64,000 bases of DNA, taken from Clarkia xantiana subsp. parviflora (Eukaryota; Streptophyta; Magnoliopsida; Myrtales; Onagraceae). The translations under genes and the position numbers were made by a program. Location of the stretch: positions 8,373,203 through 8,437,202 of the forward strand of contig JAPTYO010000020.1 of the NCBI GenBank assembly GCA_036873135.1. Direction: 5' to 3'. Below are positions 44,998 to 56,928 of this stretch, piece by piece. Each line of letters starts with the position of its first letter. The first letter of the stretch is position 1. The notes beneath the pieces were generated by a model that saw only the letters and a program-made list of their open reading frames with translations, was not told where the DNA came from and searched no databases.

Positions 44998-45246
44998 TCG
45001 TATTTTTCCTTCTTGAATTTAATGAAGCCGTCCTTGATCCTCTCGACGGGATTGAAAGCGGGGTATCAGGAGAGGTGGTGCCGGCTTGCATTGTGGTTTG
45101 TAGCTCCGCTGTGATTTGCTCCACCTTTGCGGCGGCGGAGGCTTTCAGGTCACCCTTTTCACTGCAATGTCATCCCCAATTCATTCTTAATTAATTATTC
45201 AATTAATGTATATATAATATAATTTCAATATGTTTTATGTAGTGTT

Positions 45247-46007
45247 TGTTGGATCACGGTCGAAGCTCCGTTACGTCCTTGACGGAATGCTCTGGACTCC
45301 TGGGCTCCGCGTAATCCTGCAAAAGGGGATGACCTGGGTGGTGACCCAGAATCCCTCTCCGATGCTTAAATGAGTATACGATCAATGGGGTGGCAGCAGT
45401 AATCTAAGTACGTATTAGATAGATTGTGTTTTCCGAGTGACTTCCTTCTTTATATAGGAAGGGAAGTCACTCAGTTACCTGTGACCGTGATTGGCCGTTT
45501 TGCCCATGATTCCGTGTATCTCGCCACGATTCCGCATATCTCGGTCGGGATTCCGTATATCTCGTCCCACGCTCCGCGTATCTTACCCATACTTCCGCGT
45601 ATCTCGGGCACGCCCTGCGTATCTCGGGGGACTTATCTATATCTTAAACCGTCTCCCACTACTCTATCTAGTAGGCGGGTTTCTCGGTTTTTATCCTCTG
45701 ATCACAAGTCTCGACTCCCGTCGGGGACTCCAGAGTTATCTCATTCTAGATCACCACCCAGGACCCCTTGTCTCACGAGACGGGTCCAGCATCTGCGGGG
45801 CTTTTATCATCGGGGCCTTTACTAAGGCATGTCGGGGCCTACTCAGAGGCTTCTTGTCGGGAGCATTCAGCTCATATATCGGGACCACTAAAGTCGGGAC
45901 CCTTCATACTGGGCCTCTGGGCCTTCCAGGCTTTTCACTAGGCCCACTGGACCTACTCGCCGTCCATTGGCTGTTTACGAGGCTAACGATTACATCGGAA
46001 CCCATCA
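45247..46007 (-). repeat. Element D, 3' LTR (left)
   Basis: 761 bp, TGTTGGATCACGG to GGAACCCATCA, followed inside by the polypurine tract (rc of 46008-46019). Confidence 0.92.
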
Positions 46008-46624
46008 TTTGCCCCCAAGACATGGGGGACTTTTAGTTCGTCGTGTCTTCCAGTTCAAATCTTCTGACCTCGATGTCGGAGGCTTTTGTCTTCATACCTC
46101 CTGATACCGCCGTCGGGGGCTTTTGTCTTCGTACCTCCCGATACCGCCGTCGGGGGCTTTTATCTTTTACATTTCTTGATACCTCAGTCGGAGGCTTCGT
46201 GGTTGTCGTATGACAGAGTCTCTCACTCATGATTACTTCGGGCCCACTGGGCTTTGTGGGCAGTTGCCAAATCCGAGGAGACCCCTCGGTTACTGTAGCA
46301 TTAAATGCTAGGGATTATGAAACGACACCCGAATCGGCGTGATTGTTGCTTTCTGAAAAAGCGTGTATTACGTCACCACGTCTCTTCCGTACCGTCTTCC
46401 CGATATCAACGGCCACGATCGAATCGTTTCATCTTCAACGGTCAAGATGAAGTCCTTCCATTTGTCCTTTTGCTTATAAAAGCTAAGACCCTGGCATTAT
46501 TCACTTCTTCTCCACCTTCCCAGTTTCTGCCGTTCTTGCATTCGAAGTTTCTCCTGCTGTTCAAGTGATCCAAGGCCTTCAACTTTTCCGATCTTCCTTC
46601 ATCTTTTCTCAACGATCATCAATC

Positions 46625-49317
46625 ATGTCAGGTAAGGGTCTTCTTCTCTGTTTTCCTGATTTGCTGATGTTTTCTCTTCTTTTCTCAAATCTTCTTGTTC
46701 GTGACCGTTTTTATACGAGGCTAGCTCTGAGGCTAGGGCCCCTTTCACCTTTGAGTTGGCCATTAATGAGATTTCTGAGGCCTCGTATGAGGTTGCTCTT
46801 CGAGAGGGCTGCATTACCTCGGATTGGGAGCCTCGTTTCCCCTACGAGTCTCAGTCTGCCGTCCGAAGGAAACACATCGTTACGCGTCCTCGAGAGGGGG
46901 AAGTGTTCGTATCTGTCGGACAAATAAGCGCGGGGATTCGATTCCCCTTCTGCGGGAACCTGGTGGAGATGTGCAATTTCTACAAGACGCACCCTTGTAC
47001 ATTCTCTCCACACGCCATCCGCGTGTGGAATGCCTTCCAACTTCTATTCCACCGCCAGCAGTGGACGTACAGTCTACTACTCTTCCGTACCTTTTATGGA
47101 ATGAAGTGCAACAAGGCTGGTGTCTGCTCCTTCTCCCCCCGACTCCCTAAGTGGACAAAGGAGAAACTTTCACGTTTCGGCTGGGATAGCGAGACCTGGA
47201 AGTTCCACAAGGATCGGGTGCTGATTCGCGACTCGGGGTCTGACAATAGTGGGTGGAAGAAGTACTACTTCTTTGTCCAAAATAGCTCTGTCCCATGGCC
47301 TCAATGGGAGGTCGTGGCGGACCCTGCCCCCAAGCTTCAGGTCTACATTGAGGATGACCTCAACACTCTCCAAATGGTTCAGCTCTACCGTTGGGGAGAC
47401 AACTTCATACCCCTCGACGCCAACAAGCTCCTAGAGAAGGACTTGATTCACATCGGAGTCCGACTCCTCGACTCCGTTTCCAAAGATTTAGTCATCTGGG
47501 TAACGCTTCTAACCATCTTGTCTTTTATTTTTGCAGCCAAGAAGGCATCTCTGCTGACTAGTCTCATGTTGAAGCAGGGCGAGACTGACGCCGTCCAGAG
47601 TGGCTCCAAGCGGAGGCGGAAGTCCTTGAAGAAGGGCGCCTCCTCTTCCGCCACCCCATCTGCTGCCCCTCCGACCGAAGAACAGGTCGTGGCAAGCGAG
47701 CCAGGAGGGAGGAAATTGACCAAGCCTTCGGGGTCACTACCGCCGAGGAAGGTAAGCGTGTCCGCCGTGCTATTAGAAAATATATGAAACTGATTCCTAA
47801 GGAGTTTATCCCCGCTGATCGAAAAACGCGGGTTCGAGAAATCAAGTACATCCTTCAAGGGGAAACCCCCCGCGTTCTCAAGGCGGGGTACTACAACTTC
47901 TTCGGAAAGGATCAGTATCTCGAGTCTCGACTCCTTTGGTGTCCTCGTGGCACCCTTCCTGACTTCATTCGTCCTGCCACCACAGGTCCATCGGAGGTTC
48001 CTGCTCCGACGAAGGCTACCATTCCAGCGGAGACTGCGGCTCCGCAAGAGCTGATGCTGGAGGATATCCCGACGGAAGCCCAGTTCCGTCAGGTGACTGA
48101 TTTGGAGGCCTCTCCTTCCTCCGAGGAACCCAATGAGGGTGCCCTGCTTCCCCGCCGCAGGTCAGGACGAAGCAGCCTGAGGCCCGTCGTGAGGGACGTG
48201 TCCCGGAGCCCTCCTCCCGAGCTCCGCAATTCTACTCCTGAGCCTCCTCCGACTGAGGTAGCTCCTCCCGCTGATGATGCCGGGGTTATCCCTCCTCTTC
48301 CGATGGATGAAAATCTTTACAAGATTTACACCCCCGACCAGGCGAAGATTCCTTGGCATCCGATCGAATCTCTTCAAGGGGTTCCTCTGCTACGGGGGAA
48401 CCTTCAGCCTGACTTGGCCCTGCATCTGCTGGCCGGGTCAATTCCTCCTGCTTTGAAGCAGCCGATTTCCTTTGAAGAAGAGTTCCGCGCTATGGCCGTC
48501 CGTCGGATGGAGGTAATACTTTACCTTTGCTTTGTTTTCTTCATTGTCTTTGCCTTCGACCATCGGATTCTAATCTTTTTTCCTTTCGCCTTAGGAAACC
48601 GCGGACCAGCAGCGCTGCTTTGGCATTGCCCTGGCTCTGAAGGGTGCCTTGGAGGAGGCTGAAGCTAAGTCGAACCCCGACGTGCTGGCCAAGCTCCAGG
48701 CAGACCTCGACGAGGCTGTGGCGGCCAAGAATAAGATGGCCAAGGAGAAGGCTCTCCTTGACGAGATGGCCAAGGGCCTGCTTAAGCAGGTTCAAGATCA
48801 TGAGGTCGTCCTGCGTCGGGAGCAGAGGATGATGCAGGAGGAGCATCGACAGCACGAGGCGGAGAAGGAGCAGCTCCTCCGCGAAAAAGGCGTTTTCGCG
48901 GATCTTCTCGCGGAGACCAAGGCGAGGTTTGAGACCGAGAGGGCTGAGTTCTCTGCCCAGCTGGCTGAGGCAAAGGCTCAGGGCCACGAAGAGGGTCGTC
49001 TGCGGGGTCGCGAGGAGTGTCGGGACTCCGGAGATTTCAAGGCGGATGCCGTGGGGTTCTGCAAGGCCGAGATGGAGAATGTTCTATTCAACGCCGTCGA
49101 GGAGCTTTACACGGCGCACGAGGGCTCCATCGACTTTAAGAAGTCCGAGACCCTTGCCCCTTTCGCCGAGAAATACTTCAACCTCCCCGCGGAGAGCGAT
49201 GAGGCCGACGCTGTGGACCCGATTCCGCAGATTACGGAGCCTTCTGCCCAGGCCCCTCCAAATCCTGCTCCCTCCAATGCCGCTGAGGACCCGACCTCCA
49301 ACAAGGACCAAGCTTAG
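46625..49317 (+). pseudogene. Antisense gene of element D, homologous to that of A, with probable frameshift
   Basis: Same layout as 9005-11774. A TATAAAA box lies at 46475-46481. Exon 1 is ATG TCA G (46625-46631) with a GTAAGG donor. Exon 2 ends at 47499 and contains ALREGCI, GQISAGIRFPFCG and YKTHPCTFSPHAIRVW. Exon 3 probably starts at 47578 and runs to 48512 with LKAGYYNFFGKDQY. Exon 4 is 48595-49317, a long coiled coil with an acidic tail. The acceptor of exon 2 does not fit the phase of exon 1, and a frame change is needed between about 47680 and 47740, so this copy is probably broken. Domain order and intron positions are conserved with A despite strong sequence divergence, which argues that the gene was under selection. 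Confidence 0.65.
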
Positions 49318-49499
49318 TGCTTTATATTTGTTAGTCCTTGTAGTTTTTCTCCTCGTCTTCTTTATCCTATGTATCGGAACCCTTAGGCCTTCGAGCCTTT
49401 ATATAAGCAGTTTCTTTTCATCTGTTTTGGCCCCGATACTCGTTTGCACTTATCTAAAGCGGCTTTAAATTCGTTACTTAGAACGTTCCGATGCACCAT

Positions 49500-50340
49500 T
49501 TAAGATGACTTCATACGTCCCTCCGACGCTTTACTCGAGACTTTACCACTTAAGGCTTCTCGTCTTATCGGGATTTCACCACTTAAGGTTTCTCATCCAA
49601 TCGGGACTTCACCACTTAAGGTTTCTTGTCCAATCGGGACTTCACCACTTAAGGTTTCTTGTCCCTGCCTTCCAAGGCTTATTTTCCCCATCACTTAAGA
49701 CGATTTTCCACACCCCTTAGGGCTTTTACCGCGCCGAATCAGACGACTTTAATCGTACCCTTTAAGGGCTTTTATCGGCCTTTACCAGACGGCTTAATCG
49801 TACCCTTTAAGGCTTTTTGCCGCATCATATAGACGACTTACGCGGACCTACTAAGGCTTTTTCGTACCCGTTAAAGCTTTTGGCCGCATCATATAGACGA
49901 CTTACGCGGACCTGCTAAGGCTTTTTCGTACCCGTTAAGGCTTTTGGCCGCATCATATAGACGACTTACGCGGACCCATTAGGGCCTTTTCGTACCTAGG
50001 CTTTTGATTGCATCATAAAGACGACTTACACATACCCCGTAGGGCTTTTGTCCGTACCTGTTAAGGCTTTTGGCCGCATCATATAGACGACTTACACATA
50101 CCCCGTAGGGCTTTTGTCCGTACCTGTTAAGGCTTTTGGCCGCATCATATAGACGACTTACACATACCCCGTAGGGCTTTTGTCCGTACCTGTTAAGGCT
50201 TTTGGCCGCATCATATAGACGACTTACGCATACCTCGTAAGGCTTTTTGTCGCGCCATAAAGGCGACTCACTCGTACCTCGTAAGGCTTTTATCGTACCT
50301 CGGAAGGCTTTTTGTCGCGCCCTTCAGGACGTCTTACTAA
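49500..50340. repeat. Tandem repeat arrays in element D
   Basis: Two arrays. 49550-49665 has three to four copies of a unit of about 33 bp ('cgggacttcaccacttaagg'). 49735-50340 has about six imperfect copies of a unit of about 75 bp ('gcatcatatagacgactta' plus 'cgtacctgttaaggctttt'). They are in the same position as the 50-bp array of element A but have unrelated unit lengths; both share short 'cttaaggttt' / 'taaggctttt' phrases. Confidence 0.88.
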
Positions 50341-50460
50341 CAGTTAGAATAAATCTAAAAGCAATTTGATCGGAAGCAACTTCTTTTATTCATAAATAGC
50401 TCACAGCTTTGCTTACATCGGATTGATAGACAACTTGCGCCATTCGCGGCGGCTTAATTA

Positions 50461-53400
50461 TCAAACATGATACTTCTTCAAGTGTTCGCCACTGAAGGAA
50501 TGCTTCAACGTCTTGCCATCAAGGTCCTCTAGCTTGTACGCATTCGGGGCCGGCATCCCTACGATCTTGTAAGGTCCCTCCCATTTCGGCGAAAGCTTGT
50601 TGATCCGATCTTGATGAATGAACTCGTTCCTCCGCCAGACAAGTTCTCCAACGAAGAACTGTCGGGACTTGACACGCCGATTGTAATATCGGGCTGTTGC
50701 CAGACGCATCCGAGCCTGAACTTCATCAGTCTTCCATCTTTTCTCCTCGAGCAAGTCTAAGTCTAGACATCTCATTTCCTCGTTCGTCAGAGGCTCGTAA
50801 TATTTCGCGCGATGGGACGCCACCGCTATCTCCACGGGAGCGACTGCCTCCGTGCCATAGACCAGGCCAAACGGAGTTTCTCCTGTTGATTGCTTGGGTG
50901 TTGTTCTAACAGCCCACAACACATTTTCAAGCTCATCCAGCCAATGGCCCTGCAAGGCGTAGACTCTTTTCTTCAAGCCATCCATCACGATCTTGTTGGT
51001 TGACTCTACTTGGCCATTGGTCTGAGCATGGCGGACTGAAGCAGTCCGATGTTCGATGTTCAACTCCTCCAGGTATTCCTTCAACTGAGCCCCATTGAAC
51101 GGGGGGCCATTGTCGCTGACCAGCACTCGAGGAACCCCATACCGGGATATGATCTGAGTTTGGAGGAACTTGAGGATCTGCTGTCCTGTCGTCTTGGCCA
51201 ATGCCTTAGCCTCTATCCATTTCGAGAAGTAATCGATGGCCACGAGCAAATACTCGCACTGACCTTTCGCTTGGGGAAGAGGTCCCACCAAATCAATCCC
51301 TCATTGCGCGAAGGGCCAAGCACTCCTGATGGGCATCAAGTCCGCGGCGGGAGCCACGATATTTGGAGCGTACCTCTGGCATGCATCACAGGATCGGACC
51401 ATTGCTGTCGCTTCCTTGTTCATCGAAGGCCAATAGTAGCCTAAGTTCAATGCCTTCCTCACGATAGATCGGGCCCCTTCATGACAGGCCGCGACTCCCT
51501 CGTGTAGCTCTCTTAGGATCCGATTTGTATCAGGCTTTACATGCCCCCTCTTGTATAACTGGTTGTCCACCATCACATAGTCGTTCGCGATTCGACGCAA
51601 CCTGACAGCTGCCACTTCATAATCGGGGAGTGCCCCCGTAGTCAGGTATGTGACCATCGGGGTCATCCAAGTGGGTTTCTCTTCTTCCTCCGATCCTGCT
51701 TCAATAGCGCAAACCTCCGACGGATCGATGGTTGAGATAATTACTCTCTCCAGGAAGTGCACCTTCCGATTCTCCTCAGGGGCCACTCCCAGAGCAAACT
51801 TGCTTAAGGCGTCTGCCTCCGCGTTTTCTTCCCTCGGGATCGCCTCGATATCGAAGCTTTTGAAGCTTCCCTTCAAAGTCTGCACCTCGTGCAAATACTT
51901 CCTCATTGTCGGGCTCTTGGCTTCATAGTTCCCCTGGACTTGATTCACGATCAAGCTGGCATCGCACTTCACTTTCAAATGATCGACCCCCGTACCCTTG
52001 GCAATCTTAAGGCCCGTGATGAGAGCCTCGTACTCCGCTTCATTGTTGGTGGCCTTGAACGTTAAGGCCAGAGCATATCGCAAGGGTTCACCTCCACCGG
52101 GCGGTATTAATACGAATCCTGCCCCCGATCCTTCTATACTTGATGAACCATCAGTGTACATCTCCCAAGTGATCTCCTCATTTGGCTGTTCTGACTGTTC
52201 TATTATCGGGGCCTGTTCTGCTATCGGATCCTCCATGGTTGCCCCCTTTGCGGGACTCGTTACTTCCAGATCGGGTGCCGTAGACTCAGCTATAAAATCT
52301 GCCAATGCCTGGCCCTTAATAGCAGTCCGCGGAGCAAAATGTATTCGGAACTCCGTAAGCTCGATAGCCCATTTCACCAATCTCCCCGACGCCTCCGGTC
52401 GGTTCAAAAAGTGCTTCAAGGGCTGATTGGTCAACACTGTAACCTCGTATGCATGGAAGTAAGGTCGGAGCTTTCGAGCGGCAACAATTAACGCAAAGAG
52501 ATACTTCTCAATGGCGGGATAGTTAATTTCGGATTTGGAAAATGCCTTGCTTACATAATAGACAGGCGCTTGGTTGCCCTTGACAATCTTAATCAAAACA
52601 GAACTGACAGCAATATCAGAAATAGCCAAATAGAGATAAAGCGGCTCGCCTGGAGCCGGTTTCGCCAACGGCGGGAGGGTACGGAGGTGCTGCTTGAGCG
52701 CTTGAAATGCCTCCTCGCATTTGTCGGACCATTCAAACTTCTTGTGAGCCCTTAGCACATCAAAAAATGGCATGGCTCTGTCACTTGCCTTGGATAAGAA
52801 TCGGTTCATCGCGGCCAACCGACCATTCAACACTTGAACCTCCCGATGATTCTTCGGGGACTGCATCTCTTCGATTGCTCGAAGCTTCTCAGGGTTCACC
52901 TCGATTCCTCTCTGGCTCACCATGAACCCTAAGAACTTCCCCGAGTTCACCCCGAAAGCACACTTGTCTGGGTTCAACCGAACCTGATGAAACCTCATCC
53001 GCTCAAATGCCGCCGCCAAGTTTTGGACGTGGTCTCCTGCCTGTCGGGACTTCACGAGCATGTCATCCACATAAGCCTCCATGGTCTTCCCCAACATGTC
53101 TCCGAACAACTTGTTTACCATCCGCTGGTAAGTTGCTCCGGCGTTGATCAATCCGAAGGGCATCACGTCGTAATGGTAGACGTCACTGTCAGCATAGAAA
53201 GCTGTGTGGGGGGCATCCTCCTTCGCCATCTTGATCTGGTTGTACCCGGAATAGGCATCCATGAAGCTCAACAGCTCATGTCCCGATGTGGCATCCACCA
53301 ACTGGTCAATCCTCGGGAGCGGGTAGCAATCCTTTGGGCAGGCCTTGTTCAAGTCGCGAAAATCGACACACATCCGCCACTTTCCATTACTCTTTCGCAC

Positions 53401-56104
53401 CAGGTCTGGGTTAGCAACCCATGTCTGGAATCGGAGCTCCTTGATGAATCCAGCGTCGAGCAGTCTGCCCACCTCTTGCTGGATCGCGATCCTTTTGTCT
53501 GCGCCCATCAGACGCCTTCTCTGCGCGATAGGCTTGATCGCGGGATCAATCTTCAGCTCATGCACTATCACTTCGTGACTGATTCCTGGCATATCACTCG
53601 GGGACCAGGCAAACAGCTCCTTGAACTCCTTCAGGAGCTCGATCAGCTCTCGGGCTCTTTCTTCCGACAAAGCAGACCCGATTTTCACCTTCCTTCGAGG
53701 TCCGTCAATCTCAACCTCCCTCAGATCCTCCATGGGGGCGGGACGCCCAAACTCCTCTCGAGGATCGGCATCGGTCTGCAGGACAGCCATGGCTTCCCTT
53801 CTTCTGCGTCGAGTGGCGTTAACATAACACTTTCGTGACGCCACCTGGTCGCCCTTAACCTCTCCAACACCGTGGTCAGTCGGGAACTTCATCTTCTGGT
53901 GGACTATCGAGGCAACCGCCATGAGAGGGTTAATGGTGGTCCTCCCGATAATAGCATTGTACGTTCCCGCGGATTCTACCACGACGAAATCCACGTTCCG
54001 CCGTTCCATCTTCCAGCCACTACCAAACTCTACTGGTAAGGTAATCATCCCCACGGGATAGGAAGTCGATCCAGAGAAGCCCACCATCGGGAAGTTCACC
54101 TGCGTCAGGTCCTTCTTCGTCTTTCCCATGGCCTCCAGGGCATCCATGAAAAGAATGTCGGAGGAGCTCCCTCCATCTATCAAGATCCGCTTCATCTCGA
54201 ATCCGTCTACGTCCAGGGTCACGACCAAGGCGTCATCGTGGGGGCTCTCCACGCCTATCAAATCTTCCGCCGAGAAGGAAATTACCATTTCCTCCTTTAA
54301 AGTCCACGACCGGGACCTTTTGCCTAGCACCACAGCAGCAGAGATGCGAGAAGCATAATTCTCCCGAGAAGCAGTGGTGTCTCCTCCCGCTGCCATTCCT
54401 CCGTGAATGACGTTAATGGTCCCCCGTCGGGCACCGGAACCAGAGGGCTCCGACTCAACCTTCTTCTTCTTCGGGGATCGATCACGGAACTTGGAACGGG
54501 ACCGCGACCGACTTTTGGAACGGGATCGGCACCTTCCCCTTCCGACGAACTCCTTAAGCTTCCCCTTCCGGATCAGCTTCTCTATCTCCTTCTTCAGCTC
54601 CCGACAGTTATCCGTGTCGTGACCATTGGCTCGATGGTACCGACAATAACGATCAGAGCGACCTCCCAAGAATTCTCCTTCCTTCCTCGGGGGGTATCGG
54701 GCAAGACCCTGCCGATCCATCACAGCTAGAACGGAGGTCATCGAGTTGTTGATGGGGACACTACGACCTTCGCGGTTATCCTACTTCGGAGGACGCCTGT
54801 CCTCCCTTCTCTCGGGGCGACCACGGTTCCTACTTCCCTCCGACTTGTCGCTCCCTTTGCGATCATCCGACGGCTTGGACGATGGCTTTCCTCTTCCCGA
54901 CTTCGGAGGATCGAGCTCTCCGGCAGCAATCTTCGACTCCTGGACGTCGATTTGCTGTTTCACCCTCGCTTGCAGGGCCTCCATACTCCACACAGCCTTC
55001 GCGGCTACACTGTGCATCAGGTCGGAACCATACGGAGCAGTAAGGTTCCGAAGGAAAGTTCGGATGGTTTCTCCCTCCGATATCTATTCATCGATCTCCG
55101 CGGCACTCGCAGTGAACCGTTGGTAGTAATATGCCAACGATTCGTCGGGTCTCTGCACCACTTGGGTTAGGGACCTTACACTCTTCAAGAGACGTCTTCG
55201 ACCTTGGTACTGCTTGATGAAGCGGTCGTGCATATCGGCCCAGCACGTAATACTTCCCGGTGGTAGGTTGAAGAACCATGTCATGGCTCTTTCTCCCAAG
55301 GTGATCGGGAACAGCGAGCATATGAGATCATCGTTCGAAGTCCTACCCATACATGCCTGGACGTGTCTCTGAACGTGGCGAACTGGGTCCCCTTCACCAT
55401 CATACTCCTTGATGGCCGGAATACCTAACCCGGGCGGGGCGACGGTATCTATTAGTCGCGGAACGAAAGGATGACTGGATCGATCCCTCAGCTCCGATGT
55501 CATCTGCTTCTGATCGCCCATGCAGATGCTGACGATTTTCACCACCTGATCGGGGGTGATGGGGCCATTCAGGGGAATGGTCCTGTTTTGCTCTGGTCTC
55601 GGGCCGTCGACCACGAATTTCTCCAAGTGCGCGGGTTCCTTACCCCTGTTCCTGGGCGGAACCTCCTGAACCTCCTGTTCTTCTGGGACCACCCTGGGGG
55701 GGGGGGGGAGGTAACTCTTCTCGCGGAGGCAACTCCTCCGCCCTCCTGGCAGCCTCTCTCTTGTCCAACAAGGCCTCCATGGCAGCCAAGAACATGGGCA
55801 TAGCATCGGCTACTGCCTTGGCCAGCTCCGAATTTGAAGACGATCCTTCCTCCCTTCGCGGGATTTCTTCTCCTCTACGCCCCACCGGGTTTGGGGGAGC
55901 ATCATCCACCTCCCTTCGCGGGATACCTCGCCTGTTCATCTCTGTGTCTCGGACTGAGACCTCATCGTCACCATGCCCCCCTGTCTGAGAAGCAGCAGGG
56001 TGCTCATCTTGTTCAGCAACATGTTCCGGCAACTGGGAATTCACAGTTCCAGCGGGGCGAGAACTGCCGGCTTGAACTTGTTTCTTCTTGCCACCACCGG
56101 CCAT
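50461..56104 (-). pseudogene. Element D gag-pro-pol, four disabling changes
   Basis: Gag starts at MAGGGKKKQ (56104). A run of 13 G at 55686-55698 shifts the frame. TAG stops follow near 55085 (after AAEIDE) and near 54780 (after RRPPK). 51301-54741 is an open stretch of 1146 codons with an RS-rich tract (SRSRSRSKFRDRS), protease (IDGGSSSDILF), reverse transcriptase (AYVDDMLVKSR), RNase H and the archaeal-type RNase H (YTDGSSSIEGSG), and the integrase zinc finger. A TGA at about 51300 replaces the tryptophan before GIDLVGP. The integrase core and C-terminus are open to 50461. The enzyme motifs are otherwise intact, so inactivation is recent. Confidence 0.9.
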
Positions 56105-56142
56105 TGATCTGGTAGAAACTATTTTGGCTTTTTGTTAGTTTC

Positions 56143-56158
56143 CCACAGACGGCGCCAA
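56143..56158 (-). promoter_or_regulatory. Element D primer binding site
   Basis: The minus strand inside the 5' LTR reads TTGGCGCCGTCTGTGG, the same as in element A. Confidence 0.8.
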
Positions 56159-56919
56159 TGTTGGATCACGGTCGAAGCTCCGTTACATCCTTGACGGAAT
56201 GCTCTGGACTCCTGGGCTCCGCGTAATCCTGCAAAAGGGGATGACCTGGGTGGTGACCCAGAATCCCTCTCCGATGCTTAAATGAGTATACGATCAATGG
56301 GGTGGCAGCAGTAATCTAAGTACGTATTAGATAGATTGTGTTTTCCGAGTGACTTCCTTCTTTATATAGGAAGGGAAGTCACTCAGTTACCTGTGACCGT
56401 GATTGGCCTTTTTGCCCATGATTCCGTGTATCTCGCCACGATTCCGCATATCTCGGTCGGGATTCCGTATATCTCGTCCCACGCTCCGCGTATCTTACCC
56501 ATACTTCCGCGTATCTCGGGCACGCCCTGCGTATCTCGGGGGACTTATCTATATCTTTAACCGTCTCCCACTACTCTATCTAGAAGGCGGGTTTCTCGGT
56601 TTTTATCCTCTGATCACAAGTCTCGACTCCCGTCGGGGACTCCAGAGTTATCTCATTCTAGATCACCACCCAGGACCCCTTGTCTCACGAGATGGGTCCA
56701 GCCTCTGCGGGGCTTTTATCATCGGGGCCTTTACTAAGGCATGTCGGGGCCTACTCAGAGGCTTCTTGTCGGGAGCATTCAGCTCATATATCGGGACCAC
56801 TAAAGTTGAGACCCTTCATACTGGGCCTCTGGGCCTTCCAGGCTTTTCACTAGGCCCACTGGACCTACTCGCCGTCCATTGGCTGTTTACGAGGCTAACG
56901 ATTACATCGGAACCCATTA
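56159..56919 (-). repeat. Element D, 5' LTR (right)
   Basis: 761 bp, partner of 45247-46007. The terminal CCCATCA is changed to CCCATTA and is followed by TTTA before the target duplication. Confidence 0.9.
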
Positions 56920-56928
56920 TTTAGTGTT

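Larger units (their letters stand above)
28190..45161 (-). pseudogene. Beta-carbonic anhydrase pseudogene, split by nested transposons
   Basis: Exons on the minus strand, in coding order: 44998-45161 (GDLKASAAAKVEQITAEL, then the KKEKYE region), 28965-29017 (TNPALYG ... KGQSPK), about 28755-28853 (MVFACSDSR ... [18 protein letters not shown]), 28590-28649 (YAGVGSAIEYAVLHLK), 28397-28482 ([18 protein letters not shown]) and 28190-28286 (DFIEEWVKI ... AKVLSAHGG). Junction phases still fit. Zinc ligands in CSDSR and GHSACGG remain. Lesions: a frameshift in exon 44998-45161, a frameshift after NPALYG, loss of about five residues after CSDSR, and absence of the C-terminal exons and of the transit-peptide exons. 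Functional family members hydrate CO2 in chloroplast or cytosol; this copy cannot. The intron between KKEKYE and TNPALYG has grown to about 16 kb. Confidence 0.88.
45247..56923 (-). mobile_element. Tat-type Ty3/gypsy element with antisense gene (element D)
   Basis: LTRs 45247-46007 and 56159-56919 (761 bp each), with the target duplication GTGTT (45242-45246 and 56924-56928). It has the same plan as element A: gag-pol on minus, antisense gene on plus, tandem arrays between them. The two LTRs differ at about nine positions by eye, so it is older than A. Gag-pol carries three in-frame stops and one frameshift. Four bases (TTTA) lie between the normal LTR end and the right-hand duplication. It landed 85 bp upstream of the remaining 5' exon of the carbonic anhydrase pseudogene. 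Confidence 0.92.

Noticed and set aside
47500..47787. Read-through of the exon 2 donor in the element D antisense gene as a continuous 343-codon frame
   Set aside because: It would contain a hydrophobic intron-derived segment and leaves the frame needed for the conserved KRVRRAIRKY region; a spliced model with a later frameshift fits element A better.
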